Source of the DNA: Rhizobiaceae bacterium
GTDB lineage: Bacteria; Pseudomonadota; Alphaproteobacteria; Rhizobiales; Rhizobiaceae
DNA: 6,164 bases
Assembly (NCBI GenBank): GCA_004299545.1
Contig: SCRB01000656.1
Coordinates: 1-6,164, forward strand
Reading direction: 5' to 3'
A program made the translations under genes and the position numbers. The notes below the pieces were generated by a model that saw only the letters and a list, made by a program, of their open reading frames with translations, was not told where the DNA came from and made no database searches. How positions within the stretch are numbered: position 1 is the stretch's first letter; each line of letters opens with the position of its first letter. Shown here piece by piece: positions 1-6,069 of the stretch.

Positions 1-95
1 ATTCGAAATGCTCGCAGCCTGATCAGTGTCGTCAAGCGACGCTCTTCCCGTTCATATTCCGGATTTGCGGCATAGCCACCTGAAATCATCCCGCT
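1..95. other. Short non-coding or unassigned flank downstream of the operon
   Basis: No gene is supported here. On the plus strand a frame is open from base 1 for 24 codons, ending in TAG at 73-75 with a basic tail (SVVKRRSSRSYSGFAA). It could be the end of a gene convergent with the operon, but the stretch is too short to decide. A weak hairpin (GTCG/CGAC) around 28-40 has no following T-run in either direction, so no intrinsic terminator for the operon is seen in 1-200. Confidence 0.3.
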
Positions 96-204
96 CTAGC
101 AAGCTGTTGAAAAACTGCTTTGTCCACGGAACGTATCAGAATCGAAGAGAGCACAAACGAGATTCAAACCAGGTATCTGTGAGCCTTCTTCAACAACCTG
201 CTAG
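96..204. repeat. 109-base MITE-like element with imperfect terminal inverted repeats (possible IS remnant)
   Basis: The left end, read on the plus strand from 96, is CTAGCAAGCTGTTGAAAAA. The right end, read on the minus strand from 204, is CTAGCAGGTTGTTGAAGAA. They match at 16 of 19 positions. The segment between is about 45 percent GC by hand count, well below the flanking genes, and has no convincing coding frame. CTAG at both ends could be a duplicated palindromic target or part of the repeats. Ends with a 'TGTTGAAAAA' core resemble, from memory, those of some IS elements in alphaproteobacteria, but this is not verified. The right end contains the TAG stop codon of the RpiR gene. A chance imperfect repeat remains possible. 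Confidence 0.45.
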
Positions 205-1112
205 CTCTTGAAGTGCGGACCGCCGACGAATTCTCCCAACAAGATGGCCATTTCGCTCATTCTGGTGAAGTTCTTCCTGGCATTCGAACCGAGCCTGATC
301 GCGACGGCGTTGATCATCAGGTTGAGAATGACGCTCAATGCGGCCGTGGAATCCCAGAATGTCCGCACCTGCGTATGCGCCTCGAAAACGAACCGGGTGT
401 AGGAGAACGCCCAGTGGCTGAATTTGTCGGTGACGATGATGAGGGGCATCTCCATCGCCTTCAACCTCTCCGCCAGCTTTACGCCGCGCGCGGCATAGGC
501 GGCGGTATCCACGAGGACGACGAGGCTGTGCTGCGGCGCGGCCAGGATGATCTCGCCGAAGGCTCCCGCCGTGTTCTCGACAAAAACGACGTTGGGGCGC
601 GTCCACAAAAGCCGGGTAGCAAAATCCAGCGCGAGCCCCTTCGATGCCTGAAAGCCGACGACATAGACGGTTTGGACGCGGGCAAGCGCCGCGGTGGCCT
701 CTTCCCACACATCCGAGGTGGTCAGCGCATAGGCTTTGGCGACCGCTTCGAGGTCCAGCTTCAGGCTTTCCTGCAGCGCGCGATGATGGCCGTCGCGTGT
801 TTGAAAGCGGGCCATATGGTCGTCGATGTCGCTTTCATTGCCTGCGGCGGAAACCCGCAGCCTGTTTTTCAGGTCACGGAGATTGTCAAAACCGAGGCCG
901 TGGACGAAACGCGAGACCGTCATCTCGCTGACGCCGGCCGCCTTGGCGATACTGGCACCCGTCTCGAACGGCAATATCGGAATATTGTCCAGCATGTAGG
1001 CAGCGACACTCTGCTCGGAGGGCGACAATTCCCTCATCCGTGCGCGCAGGATCTCTTCAAGATTGATCTCCTGCCCGGCATTGCCCTGCTTTTTATGTCG
1101 TGTCTTTGCCAA
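201..1112 (-). CDS. MurR/RpiR-family transcriptional regulator (HTH plus SIS domain)
   Basis: A 303-residue regulator of typical RpiR length. Residues about 18-95 form the N-terminal HTH_6 domain (LEEILRARMRELSPSEQSVA... then TGASIAKAAGVSEMTVSRFVHGLGFDNLRDLKNRLR), with the recognition helix at about 61-73. Residues about 130-275 form the SIS domain, which in this family binds a small, usually phosphorylated sugar ligand and switches DNA binding. The first SIS loop is recognisable (VVGFQASKGLALDFATRL, 151-168, with Ser157). The usual second loop of the type SxSGxT is replaced by 'VDTAAYAARG' (201-210), so the ligand may not be a phosphosugar. The gene begins with TTG immediately after the amidase stop, preceded by a strong ribosome binding site, so it is part of the operon. 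It most likely regulates the transport and amidase genes; direction of control cannot be told. Its TAG stop lies within the end of an inverted-repeat element. Confidence 0.93.
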   Translation of the reverse strand: MAKTRHKKQGNAGQEINLEEILRARMRELSPSEQSVAAYMLDNIPILPFETGASIAKAAGVSEMTVSRFVHGLGFDNLRDLKNRLRVSAAGNESDIDDHMARFQTRDGHHRALQESLKLDLEAVAKAYALTTSDVWEEATAALARVQTVYVVGFQASKGLALDFATRLLWTRPNVVFVENTAGAFGEIILAAPQHSLVVLVDTAAYAARGVKLAERLKAMEMPLIIVTDKFSHWAFSYTRFVFEAHTQVRTFWDSTAALSVILNLMINAVAIRLGSNARKNFTRMSEMAILLGEFVGGPHFKS

Positions 1113-2576
1113 TCAAAGCTCCTTGTGGTGTGCAGCGTGAATTTCAGGCAGGCCCTGGCCCCAGATGCCCCTGCTCCCGATCGCTTCTTCCTCCAATTGA
1201 CGGGCGACGGCCAGCAGCCGGTCCTCTTTCCCGAAAGGAGCGGCGAACTGGACGCCGATCGGCAGGCCGCCGGCACTGCGGCCGAGAGGCAGGGAGACCG
1301 CCGGCTGGCCGGTGGCGTTGAACAAGGCCGTGAAGGTTTCCTTCGGCTCGAGGTCGGCGAAGACGGCGTCGATGTCGATGCCGGCCCTGTCCGGATCGAA
1401 AGTGCCGATCGGTTCCGGCAGGATGGTGCTCGTCGGTGTCAACAGGAGATCGTAGGCGGTCATGAAGCCGCCGACCTGGCGTGTCACGCGGTCGTAGAGG
1501 GCAAGCGCCTCGATGAGTTGCGCCGCGCTCAGCGCGCGGCCGTAGCGGTACGCCGCCATGGCCGAACGGCCGAGCGTCCGGTCATCGACCGGCCGGCGCA
1601 TCCGCGCCGCTATTGCCGGTATTTCGGCCGCGATGTGAGCGGCCCAGATGATTTTCTGTGCGTGCAGGAAAGCGGGATAATCGAAATCGGGTGATGCCTC
1701 CGCGACGTGATGGCCGTGCGACGCCAGCCTGTCCGCCGCCGTTGCCGCCGCTGCCGCCACTTCCGGGTCGACCGGCGCACCGGACCACGGGCGGGTGCAC
1801 AATGCGACGCGCAAGCCTTGCGGCCGTCGTTCCATCGCCTGCTGATAGGTGCCCACCGGCGGCACGATCTCGTAACCGTCGCCGGCGTCCGGACCATGGC
1901 AGGCGTCGAGCAGCGCGGCGGTGTCGCGCACCGACCGTGTCAGGAAAAAGCCGGTCGCCAGCCCCAGCAGCGGAGCGTTGGCGTTCGGTGAACCGGTGAT
2001 GCGGCCGCGCGACGGCTTCAGCCCGATCAGCCCGCAGAACGAGGCGGGATTGCGGATCGAGCCGCCGCCGTCGCCGCCATGTGCGAAGGGCACGATGCCG
2101 GCAGCGACCGCCGCCGCGGCGCCGCCGCTGGAGCCGGAGACACCCCTGGTGACATCCCACGGGTTTCGCGTGGCCCCGTAGAGCCGTGTTTCCGTGACCG
2201 CGGCAATGCCGAATTCGGAACTGGTCGTGCGTCCGGCGTTGACCAGTCCCGCCTTGCGCAGGCGTCCCCAATAGGCGGCATCCGTATCGGCCCGGAGGCC
2301 CTGTGCCAGCCTGCTGCCGAACGACGCCGGCCGACCGGCTTCTATGGGGAAGTCCTTCGTCAGCGTCGGGATGCCATGGAAGGGCGCTGCGCCTGCCGCC
2401 TCGGGCAGCGCCCCGAGCACCTCGTCGTAGAGTTCGATGACCGCATTGACCGCCGGATTGACCCTTGCCGCCGCTTCGACGACGCAGCGCCCGAGTTCGA
2501 AGGGCGTCACCTCTTTCCTGGCAAGCAGGCCTGCAAGGGCAACGCCGTCATGGGCTGTGTATTCATCGAGATTCAT
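1113..2576 (-). CDS. Amidase-signature hydrolase, NylA-like (6-aminohexanoate-cyclic-dimer hydrolase-type)
   Basis: A 487-residue soluble protein with no signal peptide, full length for the amidase signature family (Ser-cisSer-Lys hydrolases of amide bonds). The catalytic triad is visible: Lys74 in 'TLTKDF', cis-Ser149 in 'GVSGSSGGAAAAVAAG' (145-160), and nucleophile Ser173 in 'GGDGGGSIRNPASFCGLIGLKPSRGR' (167-192). The spacing matches the family (24 residues between the serines). The wording around the triad ('TETRLYGATRNPWD', 'DGGGSIRNPAS', 'GPDAGDGYEIVPP') recalls the NylA group, which includes enzymes opening cyclic amides, but the true substrate is unknown and could be a simple amide, peptide amide or lactam. 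The ATG at 2576 is chosen because the family N-terminus (ALAGLLARKEVTPFEL) follows closely. It lies 14 bases inside the ATPase gene with GGGA upstream, suggesting coupled translation. The likely role is to hydrolyse the imported compound in the cytoplasm. GatA-type function is unlikely, as no gatB or gatC is nearby. Confidence 0.92.
   Translation of the reverse strand: MNLDEYTAHDGVALAGLLARKEVTPFELGRCVVEAAARVNPAVNAVIELYDEVLGALPEAAGAAPFHGIPTLTKDFPIEAGRPASFGSRLAQGLRADTDAAYWGRLRKAGLVNAGRTTSSEFGIAAVTETRLYGATRNPWDVTRGVSGSSGGAAAAVAAGIVPFAHGGDGGGSIRNPASFCGLIGLKPSRGRITGSPNANAPLLGLATGFFLTRSVRDTAALLDACHGPDAGDGYEIVPPVGTYQQAMERRPQGLRVALCTRPWSGAPVDPEVAAAAATAADRLASHGHHVAEASPDFDYPAFLHAQKIIWAAHIAAEIPAIAARMRRPVDDRTLGRSAMAAYRYGRALSAAQLIEALALYDRVTRQVGGFMTAYDLLLTPTSTILPEPIGTFDPDRAGIDIDAVFADLEPKETFTALFNATGQPAVSLPLGRSAGGLPIGVQFAAPFGKEDRLLAVARQLEEEAIGSRGIWGQGLPEIHAAHHKEL
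1119..1124 (-). promoter_or_regulatory. Ribosome binding site deciding the TTG start of the RpiR regulator
   Basis: The minus strand reads AAGGAG, then CTTTGA, then TTG GCA AAG. The site sits inside the last codons of the amidase gene (Lys-Glu-Leu-stop). The six-base spacing makes TTG at 1112-1110 the best start, directly after the amidase TGA, and implies that ribosomes finishing the amidase re-initiate here. Confidence 0.75.
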
Positions 2577-4221
2577 GGCAATTCCCGGTTGGACGCGACG
2601 TGCCGGCGGTGGCCGGCGCGAGATGCGACAGCGAGGCGACAAGTTCCTGCGTATAGGGGTGCCGCGGTGCCGAAAGGACTTCGTCGGCCATGCCGGTTTC
2701 CACGACACGACCCTCCTTGAAGACATAGACGCGCCGGCACATGCCGGCAACGACGGCGAGATCGTGCGAGATGTATAGCAGCGCCAAGGCTCGCTCGCGC
2801 TGGAGCCGGATGAGAAGTTGAAGAATCTGCGCCTGGGTGGTGACGTCGAGGGCCGACGTGATCTCGTCCGCGACCAGCATCTGCGGTTTCAGCGCAAGCG
2901 CGCGCGCCAGGCCGACACGCTGGCATTGCCCGCCGGAAAGCTGGTGAGGCTTGCGTTCGCGCAGGGCGGACGGCAATTCCACCATCTCCAGCAGGGCCTG
3001 CGCTTGCTTCACGGCCGACCTGCGGTCGGCGAGGCCGTGCCGCCAGATCGGTTCGGCAACGGCATCGGTGACGGTCATGCGCGGGTTGAGCGAATCGTAG
3101 GGATTCTGAAACACCATCTGCACCCTGCGGCGGAACCGCGCCAGCGCCTTGCCCGAAAGCGCCGGAACATCCTCTCCGTCGAAGCGGACGGTGCCGCCGC
3201 TCGGCCTGTTCTGCCGGACGATGGTGCGGGCGAGCGTGGATTTGCCGGAGCCGCTTTCTCCGACGATGCCGACGGTCTCGCCGGCCTCGACGCGGATAGT
3301 GACGCCGTCGAGCGCCTGAAAGGCGGCGGCCTTGCCGATCAGAGGCCGGCGCCGCGCTGGAAACACGACGGACATATCCTCGACGCTGAGCAGCGGAGCC
3401 GCGATGTCGGCCGCTGGCAGCGGCGGAGGGAAGCCTTTCCGGCCGGGCTGGGAATCGACCAGCAGCCGCGTATAGGCATGACGCGGTTGCCCGATGATCT
3501 GCCTTACCGGACCATGCTCGACCACCTCGCCGCCGCGCATCACGATCACCCGCGAGCAGATGTCGGCGATGACGCTGAGGTCGTGCGAGATGAAGATGAT
3601 GGCCAGGCCCCGCTCCTCGTTCAGCCGCCTCAGCAATTCGAGGATGCGGGCCTGCACGGTGACATCGAGTGCGGTGGTGGGTTCGTCGGCGATGAGCAGC
3701 CTCGGACCGCAGCCGATGGCGGCGGCGATCATGGCGCGCTGCTTCATGCCGCCCGAGAATTCGTGCGGATAGGAATGGACACGCTTTTCCGGCTGGCGGA
3801 TGCCGACCGAATCGAGAAGCGCCGTCGCGCGCCGCAGCCCTTCCCGGCGCCCGATGCCGAGATGGCGGATCATCGGCGCTGCGACCTGCGTGCCGATGCG
3901 CGACAGCGGATCGAGGTGCGAGGCGGGATTCTGGAAGATCATGCCGATCTCGCGGCCCCGTATGGCGCACCAGGCCTGTTCGGAAAGGCCGAGCAGTTCG
4001 CGCCCCTCGAGCGTCACGCTGCCCGTCGCGTGCGCGGCACCGGGCAAGAGACCCATCAACGCGCGGCAGGTAACGGACTTGCCCGACCCGCTCTCGCCGA
4101 CAATGCCGAGGATTTCGCCCGGCTGTAGCTCGAACGATACCGCCTTGACCGCGCGAACGGCGGCAAAAGAGACGCCGAGGCCCTCGACCCGCAGGAGCGG
4201 CGGTTTGGTCCCCGCGCTCAC
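2563..4221 (-). CDS. Fused double ATP-binding protein of a peptide-type ABC importer (DppD-DppF fusion)
   Basis: A 552-residue protein with two complete ABC nucleotide-binding domains, replacing the separate DppD and DppF subunits; GsiA/YejF-type importers have the same arrangement. Domain 1: Walker A GESGSGKS 42-49, Q-loop Q97, signature FSGGM 155-159, Walker B ending D179-E180, H-loop His213. The oligopeptide-transporter C-terminal extension (HAYTRLLVDSQP) is near 248-259, followed by a Pro-rich linker at about 260-275. Domain 2: Walker A 321-328, Q372, signature LSGGQ 428-432, Walker B ending D452-E453, His486, then the tail 'HPYTQELVASLSH' (521-533). In domain 2 the usual DEPTSALD reads DEITSALD, and LSGGQ is followed by Cys433 rather than Arg. 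All catalytic residues are present, so both sites should work. I chose the GTG at 4221 because it forms a 4-base overlap with the DppC-type stop and begins just before domain 1. The frame stays open further upstream, but that part is antisense-like shadow over the permease gene. The end overlaps the amidase gene by 14 bases. Confidence 0.95.
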   Translation of the reverse strand: MSAGTKPPLLRVEGLGVSFAAVRAVKAVSFELQPGEILGIVGESGSGKSVTCRALMGLLPGAAHATGSVTLEGRELLGLSEQAWCAIRGREIGMIFQNPASHLDPLSRIGTQVAAPMIRHLGIGRREGLRRATALLDSVGIRQPEKRVHSYPHEFSGGMKQRAMIAAAIGCGPRLLIADEPTTALDVTVQARILELLRRLNEERGLAIIFISHDLSVIADICSRVIVMRGGEVVEHGPVRQIIGQPRHAYTRLLVDSQPGRKGFPPPLPAADIAAPLLSVEDMSVVFPARRRPLIGKAAAFQALDGVTIRVEAGETVGIVGESGSGKSTLARTIVRQNRPSGGTVRFDGEDVPALSGKALARFRRRVQMVFQNPYDSLNPRMTVTDAVAEPIWRHGLADRRSAVKQAQALLEMVELPSALRERKPHQLSGGQCQRVGLARALALKPQMLVADEITSALDVTTQAQILQLLIRLQRERALALLYISHDLAVVAGMCRRVYVFKEGRVVETGMADEVLSAPRHPYTQELVASLSHLAPATAGTSRPTGNCHESR

Positions 4222-5066
4222 GCTGTGACCTGCCGCCGCTGTATCTGGCCGATCCCGTCGCCGAGGAAAGCGAAGCCAAGTCCGAGCGATACGGCCGCCA
4301 GGCCGGGGAACAGGCAGATCCACCACGCCTGCTGCACGAATGCCTGGCCGTCGGCGATCATGACTCCCCATTCGGCATTGGGCGGTTGGGCACCCATTCC
4401 GAGGAATCCGAAGCTGGCCCCCGCCAGCATCACCAGCACCGCATCGCTCATCGCATAGGCGATCACCGGGCCGATCGCGTTGGGCAGGACGTGCCGTGTG
4501 ACGATCACCGCAGGGGAATAGCCGAGGCACCGGGCCGCCTGTACGTATTCGGTTTCGCGGATGGACAATACCTGCGCCCGGATGAGCCGCGCGTAGCTGA
4601 CCCATCCGACCAGCGTCAGCGCAATGACGAAATTGACCAGGCCGGGCCCGAGAACGCCCACGATGGCAAGTACCAGCACGAAGAACGGGAAGGCGACGAA
4701 GAGATCGTAGATGCGCATGAACAACCCGTCGATCGCGCCGCCGAAATAACCGCTGACCAGCCCCACGCCTGTGCCGATCAGAAGTGGCGGCAGGACACCG
4801 CTCACGCACAGGAAGACGTCGACGCGGGCCGCGAAGAGCACGCGCGAGAACACGTCGCGGCCCACCTGGTCGGTGCCGAACCAATGGGTTGCGCCCGGCG
4901 GCGCCAGCATGTTGAGGATGTCGACGGCATCGGGGTCGTAGGGTGCCAGCTGGCGTGCCGCCAGCGCCACGATGAGCCAGCCGCCGAGAATGGCTATGGC
5001 TATGGCGTTGGATACGGTCGGTCGAAAGCCTCGTATCGGTATGGGATCTGGATCGATATTCATCAT
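4218..5066 (-). CDS. ABC transporter permease, DppC/OppC type (peptide/nickel family)
   Basis: A 282-residue membrane protein, normal for DppC-like permeases. A helix at about residues 20-38 is followed by 'LAPYDP' (40-45) and the family hallmark 'HWFGTDQVGRDVFSRVLFAAR' region (61-81), then hydrophobic segments at about 88-108, 122-142, 144-160, 198-224 and 246-268. The EAA loop is at 173-200 (EYVQAARCLGYSPAVIVTRH... LPN) and keeps its conserved Gly, unlike the partner permease. The C-terminus departs from the common 'GDGLRDALDPR' ending and reads GDGIGQIQRRQVTA. Two adjacent ATG codons (5066 and 5063) could both serve as start; the first is given. Only a weak AGG lies upstream, so translation is probably coupled to the preceding permease, which ends six bases earlier. 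Its TGA stop overlaps the GTG start of the ATPase in a GTGA tetranucleotide. Confidence 0.95.
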   Translation of the reverse strand: MMNIDPDPIPIRGFRPTVSNAIAIAILGGWLIVALAARQLAPYDPDAVDILNMLAPPGATHWFGTDQVGRDVFSRVLFAARVDVFLCVSGVLPPLLIGTGVGLVSGYFGGAIDGLFMRIYDLFVAFPFFVLVLAIVGVLGPGLVNFVIALTLVGWVSYARLIRAQVLSIRETEYVQAARCLGYSPAVIVTRHVLPNAIGPVIAYAMSDAVLVMLAGASFGFLGMGAQPPNAEWGVMIADGQAFVQQAWWICLFPGLAAVSLGLGFAFLGDGIGQIQRRQVTA

Positions 5067-5072
5067 GGGTGC

Positions 5073-6011
5073 CTACACCCTGACCCGGGGATCGATGAAG
5101 GCCGTCAGGAGATCGACGATCAGTGTCACTGCCACCGTTGCCATGGCGAAAACGAGTGCCAGGCCCTGGACCACATAGTAGTCACGCCCGAGCAACGCGC
5201 CGATCATCAGGGAACCGAGGCCGGGAACGGCGTATACGATCTCGACGATGATGGCTCCGCCGATCAGGAACGCGACCATGACGCCAAGCAGATTGAGCGT
5301 CGGCAACACCGAATTCGGCAGGATGGTTTTCCAGAAAATCTCGCGCTCGCTGGCGCTCTGTGCCCGGGCCGCGGTGACGAAGTCCGCGTTGGTCCCGTCG
5401 ATCAGCGCGGCCCGGAGGCTCTGCGTCAGCACCGGCACCAGCCAGATCGCGGTAGAAAGAGCGGGCAGGAAGAGATGGTAGAGGTGATCGCCGACGCCGA
5501 CGCCGTAGCCCGAGACAGGGAACCAGCCGAGGGTGACGCCGAACAGGCGCGACATCATGATGCCGAGCCAGAACACGGGAATTGCCAGCCCGACGATGCC
5601 GATGGCGCGGATGGTCTGGTCGGCGAAGCCGCCCGGACGGCGCGCGGCGATGACCGCCAGCGCCATGGTGGACGGAATGGCGAGGCACAGCACATAGCCG
5701 GTAAGAAACAATGTCGGCCACATGAAACGCACGATCAGTTCGGCCACCGGCTGCTGGAAGCGCAGCGACCGGCCGATATCGCCGTGCATCAAATTCCCGA
5801 CATAGACGATGAATTGCCGCCAAAGCGGCAGGTCCAGCCCATATTGGTGCCGTATACCGGCGATGACGGCGGGATTGGTCCGGTCCCCCGCCAGCAGGCT
5901 TACGGGGTCGCCGGGCGCCAGGTGCACCATCAGGAAGCTGACGATGGCGATGCCGATCATCACGCCGATGAGTTGCAGCAGGCGCCGCACCAGTGCGGAC
6001 AGGACGTTCAA
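5073..6011 (-). CDS. ABC transporter permease, DppB/OppB type (peptide/nickel family)
   Basis: A 312-residue inner-membrane protein, a normal length for DppB-like permeases. It opens with a basic stretch and a first membrane helix at about residues 9-30, followed by the family's 'HLAPGDP' motif (30-36) and a periplasmic region with 'YGLDLPLWRQFIVYVGNLMHGDIGRS' character (57-82). Further hydrophobic segments lie at about 100-123, 134-158, 178-200, 236-262 and 281-306. The cytoplasmic EAA loop that docks with the ATPase is at about 210-238 (DFVTAARAQSASEREIFWKT... LPN), and the C-terminal 'VPGLGSLMIGALLGRDYYVVQG' block (262-283) is typical. The EAA loop has Ser219 where the family normally has Gly. 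The start is TTG at 6011, chosen for the good ribosome binding site six bases upstream. The stop lies six bases before the next permease. It forms half of the membrane channel, and the substrate is unknown. Confidence 0.95.
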   Translation of the reverse strand: MNVLSALVRRLLQLIGVMIGIAIVSFLMVHLAPGDPVSLLAGDRTNPAVIAGIRHQYGLDLPLWRQFIVYVGNLMHGDIGRSLRFQQPVAELIVRFMWPTLFLTGYVLCLAIPSTMALAVIAARRPGGFADQTIRAIGIVGLAIPVFWLGIMMSRLFGVTLGWFPVSGYGVGVGDHLYHLFLPALSTAIWLVPVLTQSLRAALIDGTNADFVTAARAQSASEREIFWKTILPNSVLPTLNLLGVMVAFLIGGAIIVEIVYAVPGLGSLMIGALLGRDYYVVQGLALVFAMATVAVTLIVDLLTAFIDPRVRV

Positions 6012-6017
6012 CGCGAG

Positions 6018-6023
6018 CCTCCC
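6018..6023 (-). promoter_or_regulatory. Ribosome binding site deciding the TTG start of the DppB-type permease
   Basis: The minus strand reads GGGAGG, then six bases, then TTG AAC GTC. This near-ideal Shine-Dalgarno sequence and spacing supports the unusual TTG at 6011-6009 as the start. The resulting N-terminus (MNVLSALVRRLLQLI) also fits the family. Confidence 0.75.
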
Positions 6024-6031
6024 GGGGGCTG

Positions 6032-6063
6032 GAGACGGCGCGCCTGCCGTGGCGCGCCGCCTC
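6032..6063 (-). promoter_or_regulatory. GC-rich hairpin in the binding-protein/permease spacer
   Basis: Bases 6036-6044 (CGGCGCGCC) and 6051-6059 (GGCGCGCCG) are perfect 9-base inverted repeats around a 6-base loop. Three further pairs (6032-6034 with 6061-6063) follow one A/C mismatch, giving a 12-of-13-pair stem. It fills most of the 58-base gap between the binding-protein stop and the permease start. On the transcript it is not followed by a run of U, so it is unlikely to be a full intrinsic terminator. In other ABC operons, hairpins at this place protect the 3' end of binding-protein mRNA or cause partial termination, so that the binding protein is made in excess over the membrane parts. 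That function is inferred here. Confidence 0.6.
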
Positions 6064-6069
6064 GCTCAC

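Noticed and set aside
96..204. Reading the inverted repeats as an intrinsic terminator for the operon
   Set aside because: The arms are separated by about 70 bases and no T-run follows, so a simple terminator hairpin is not supported.
213..1694. 493-codon plus-strand frame opposite the regulator and amidase
   Set aside because: It spans the junction of two well-supported minus-strand genes and shows no recognisable motifs, so it is a shadow frame.
2577..2750. Upstream extension of the amidase to an ATG at 2750
   Set aside because: The extra 58 residues are not amidase-like and overlap the ATPase C-terminal region; the ATG at 2576 matches the family N-terminus.
2818..4128. 436-codon plus-strand frame opposite the double ATPase
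   Set aside because: Low-complexity, charged antisense translation of ABC motifs; no independent evidence of coding.
4222..4884. Upstream extension of the ATPase frame to an ATG at 4884
   Set aside because: It would overlap the DppC-type permease by over 660 bases, and the added 221 residues are Arg/Pro/Gly-rich with no homology pattern; the GTG at 4221 fits the family start.
4988..5010. GGCTAT short tandem repeat
   Set aside because: It is coding sequence for an Ala-Ile run in the first helix of the DppC-type permease, too short to treat as a repeat locus.
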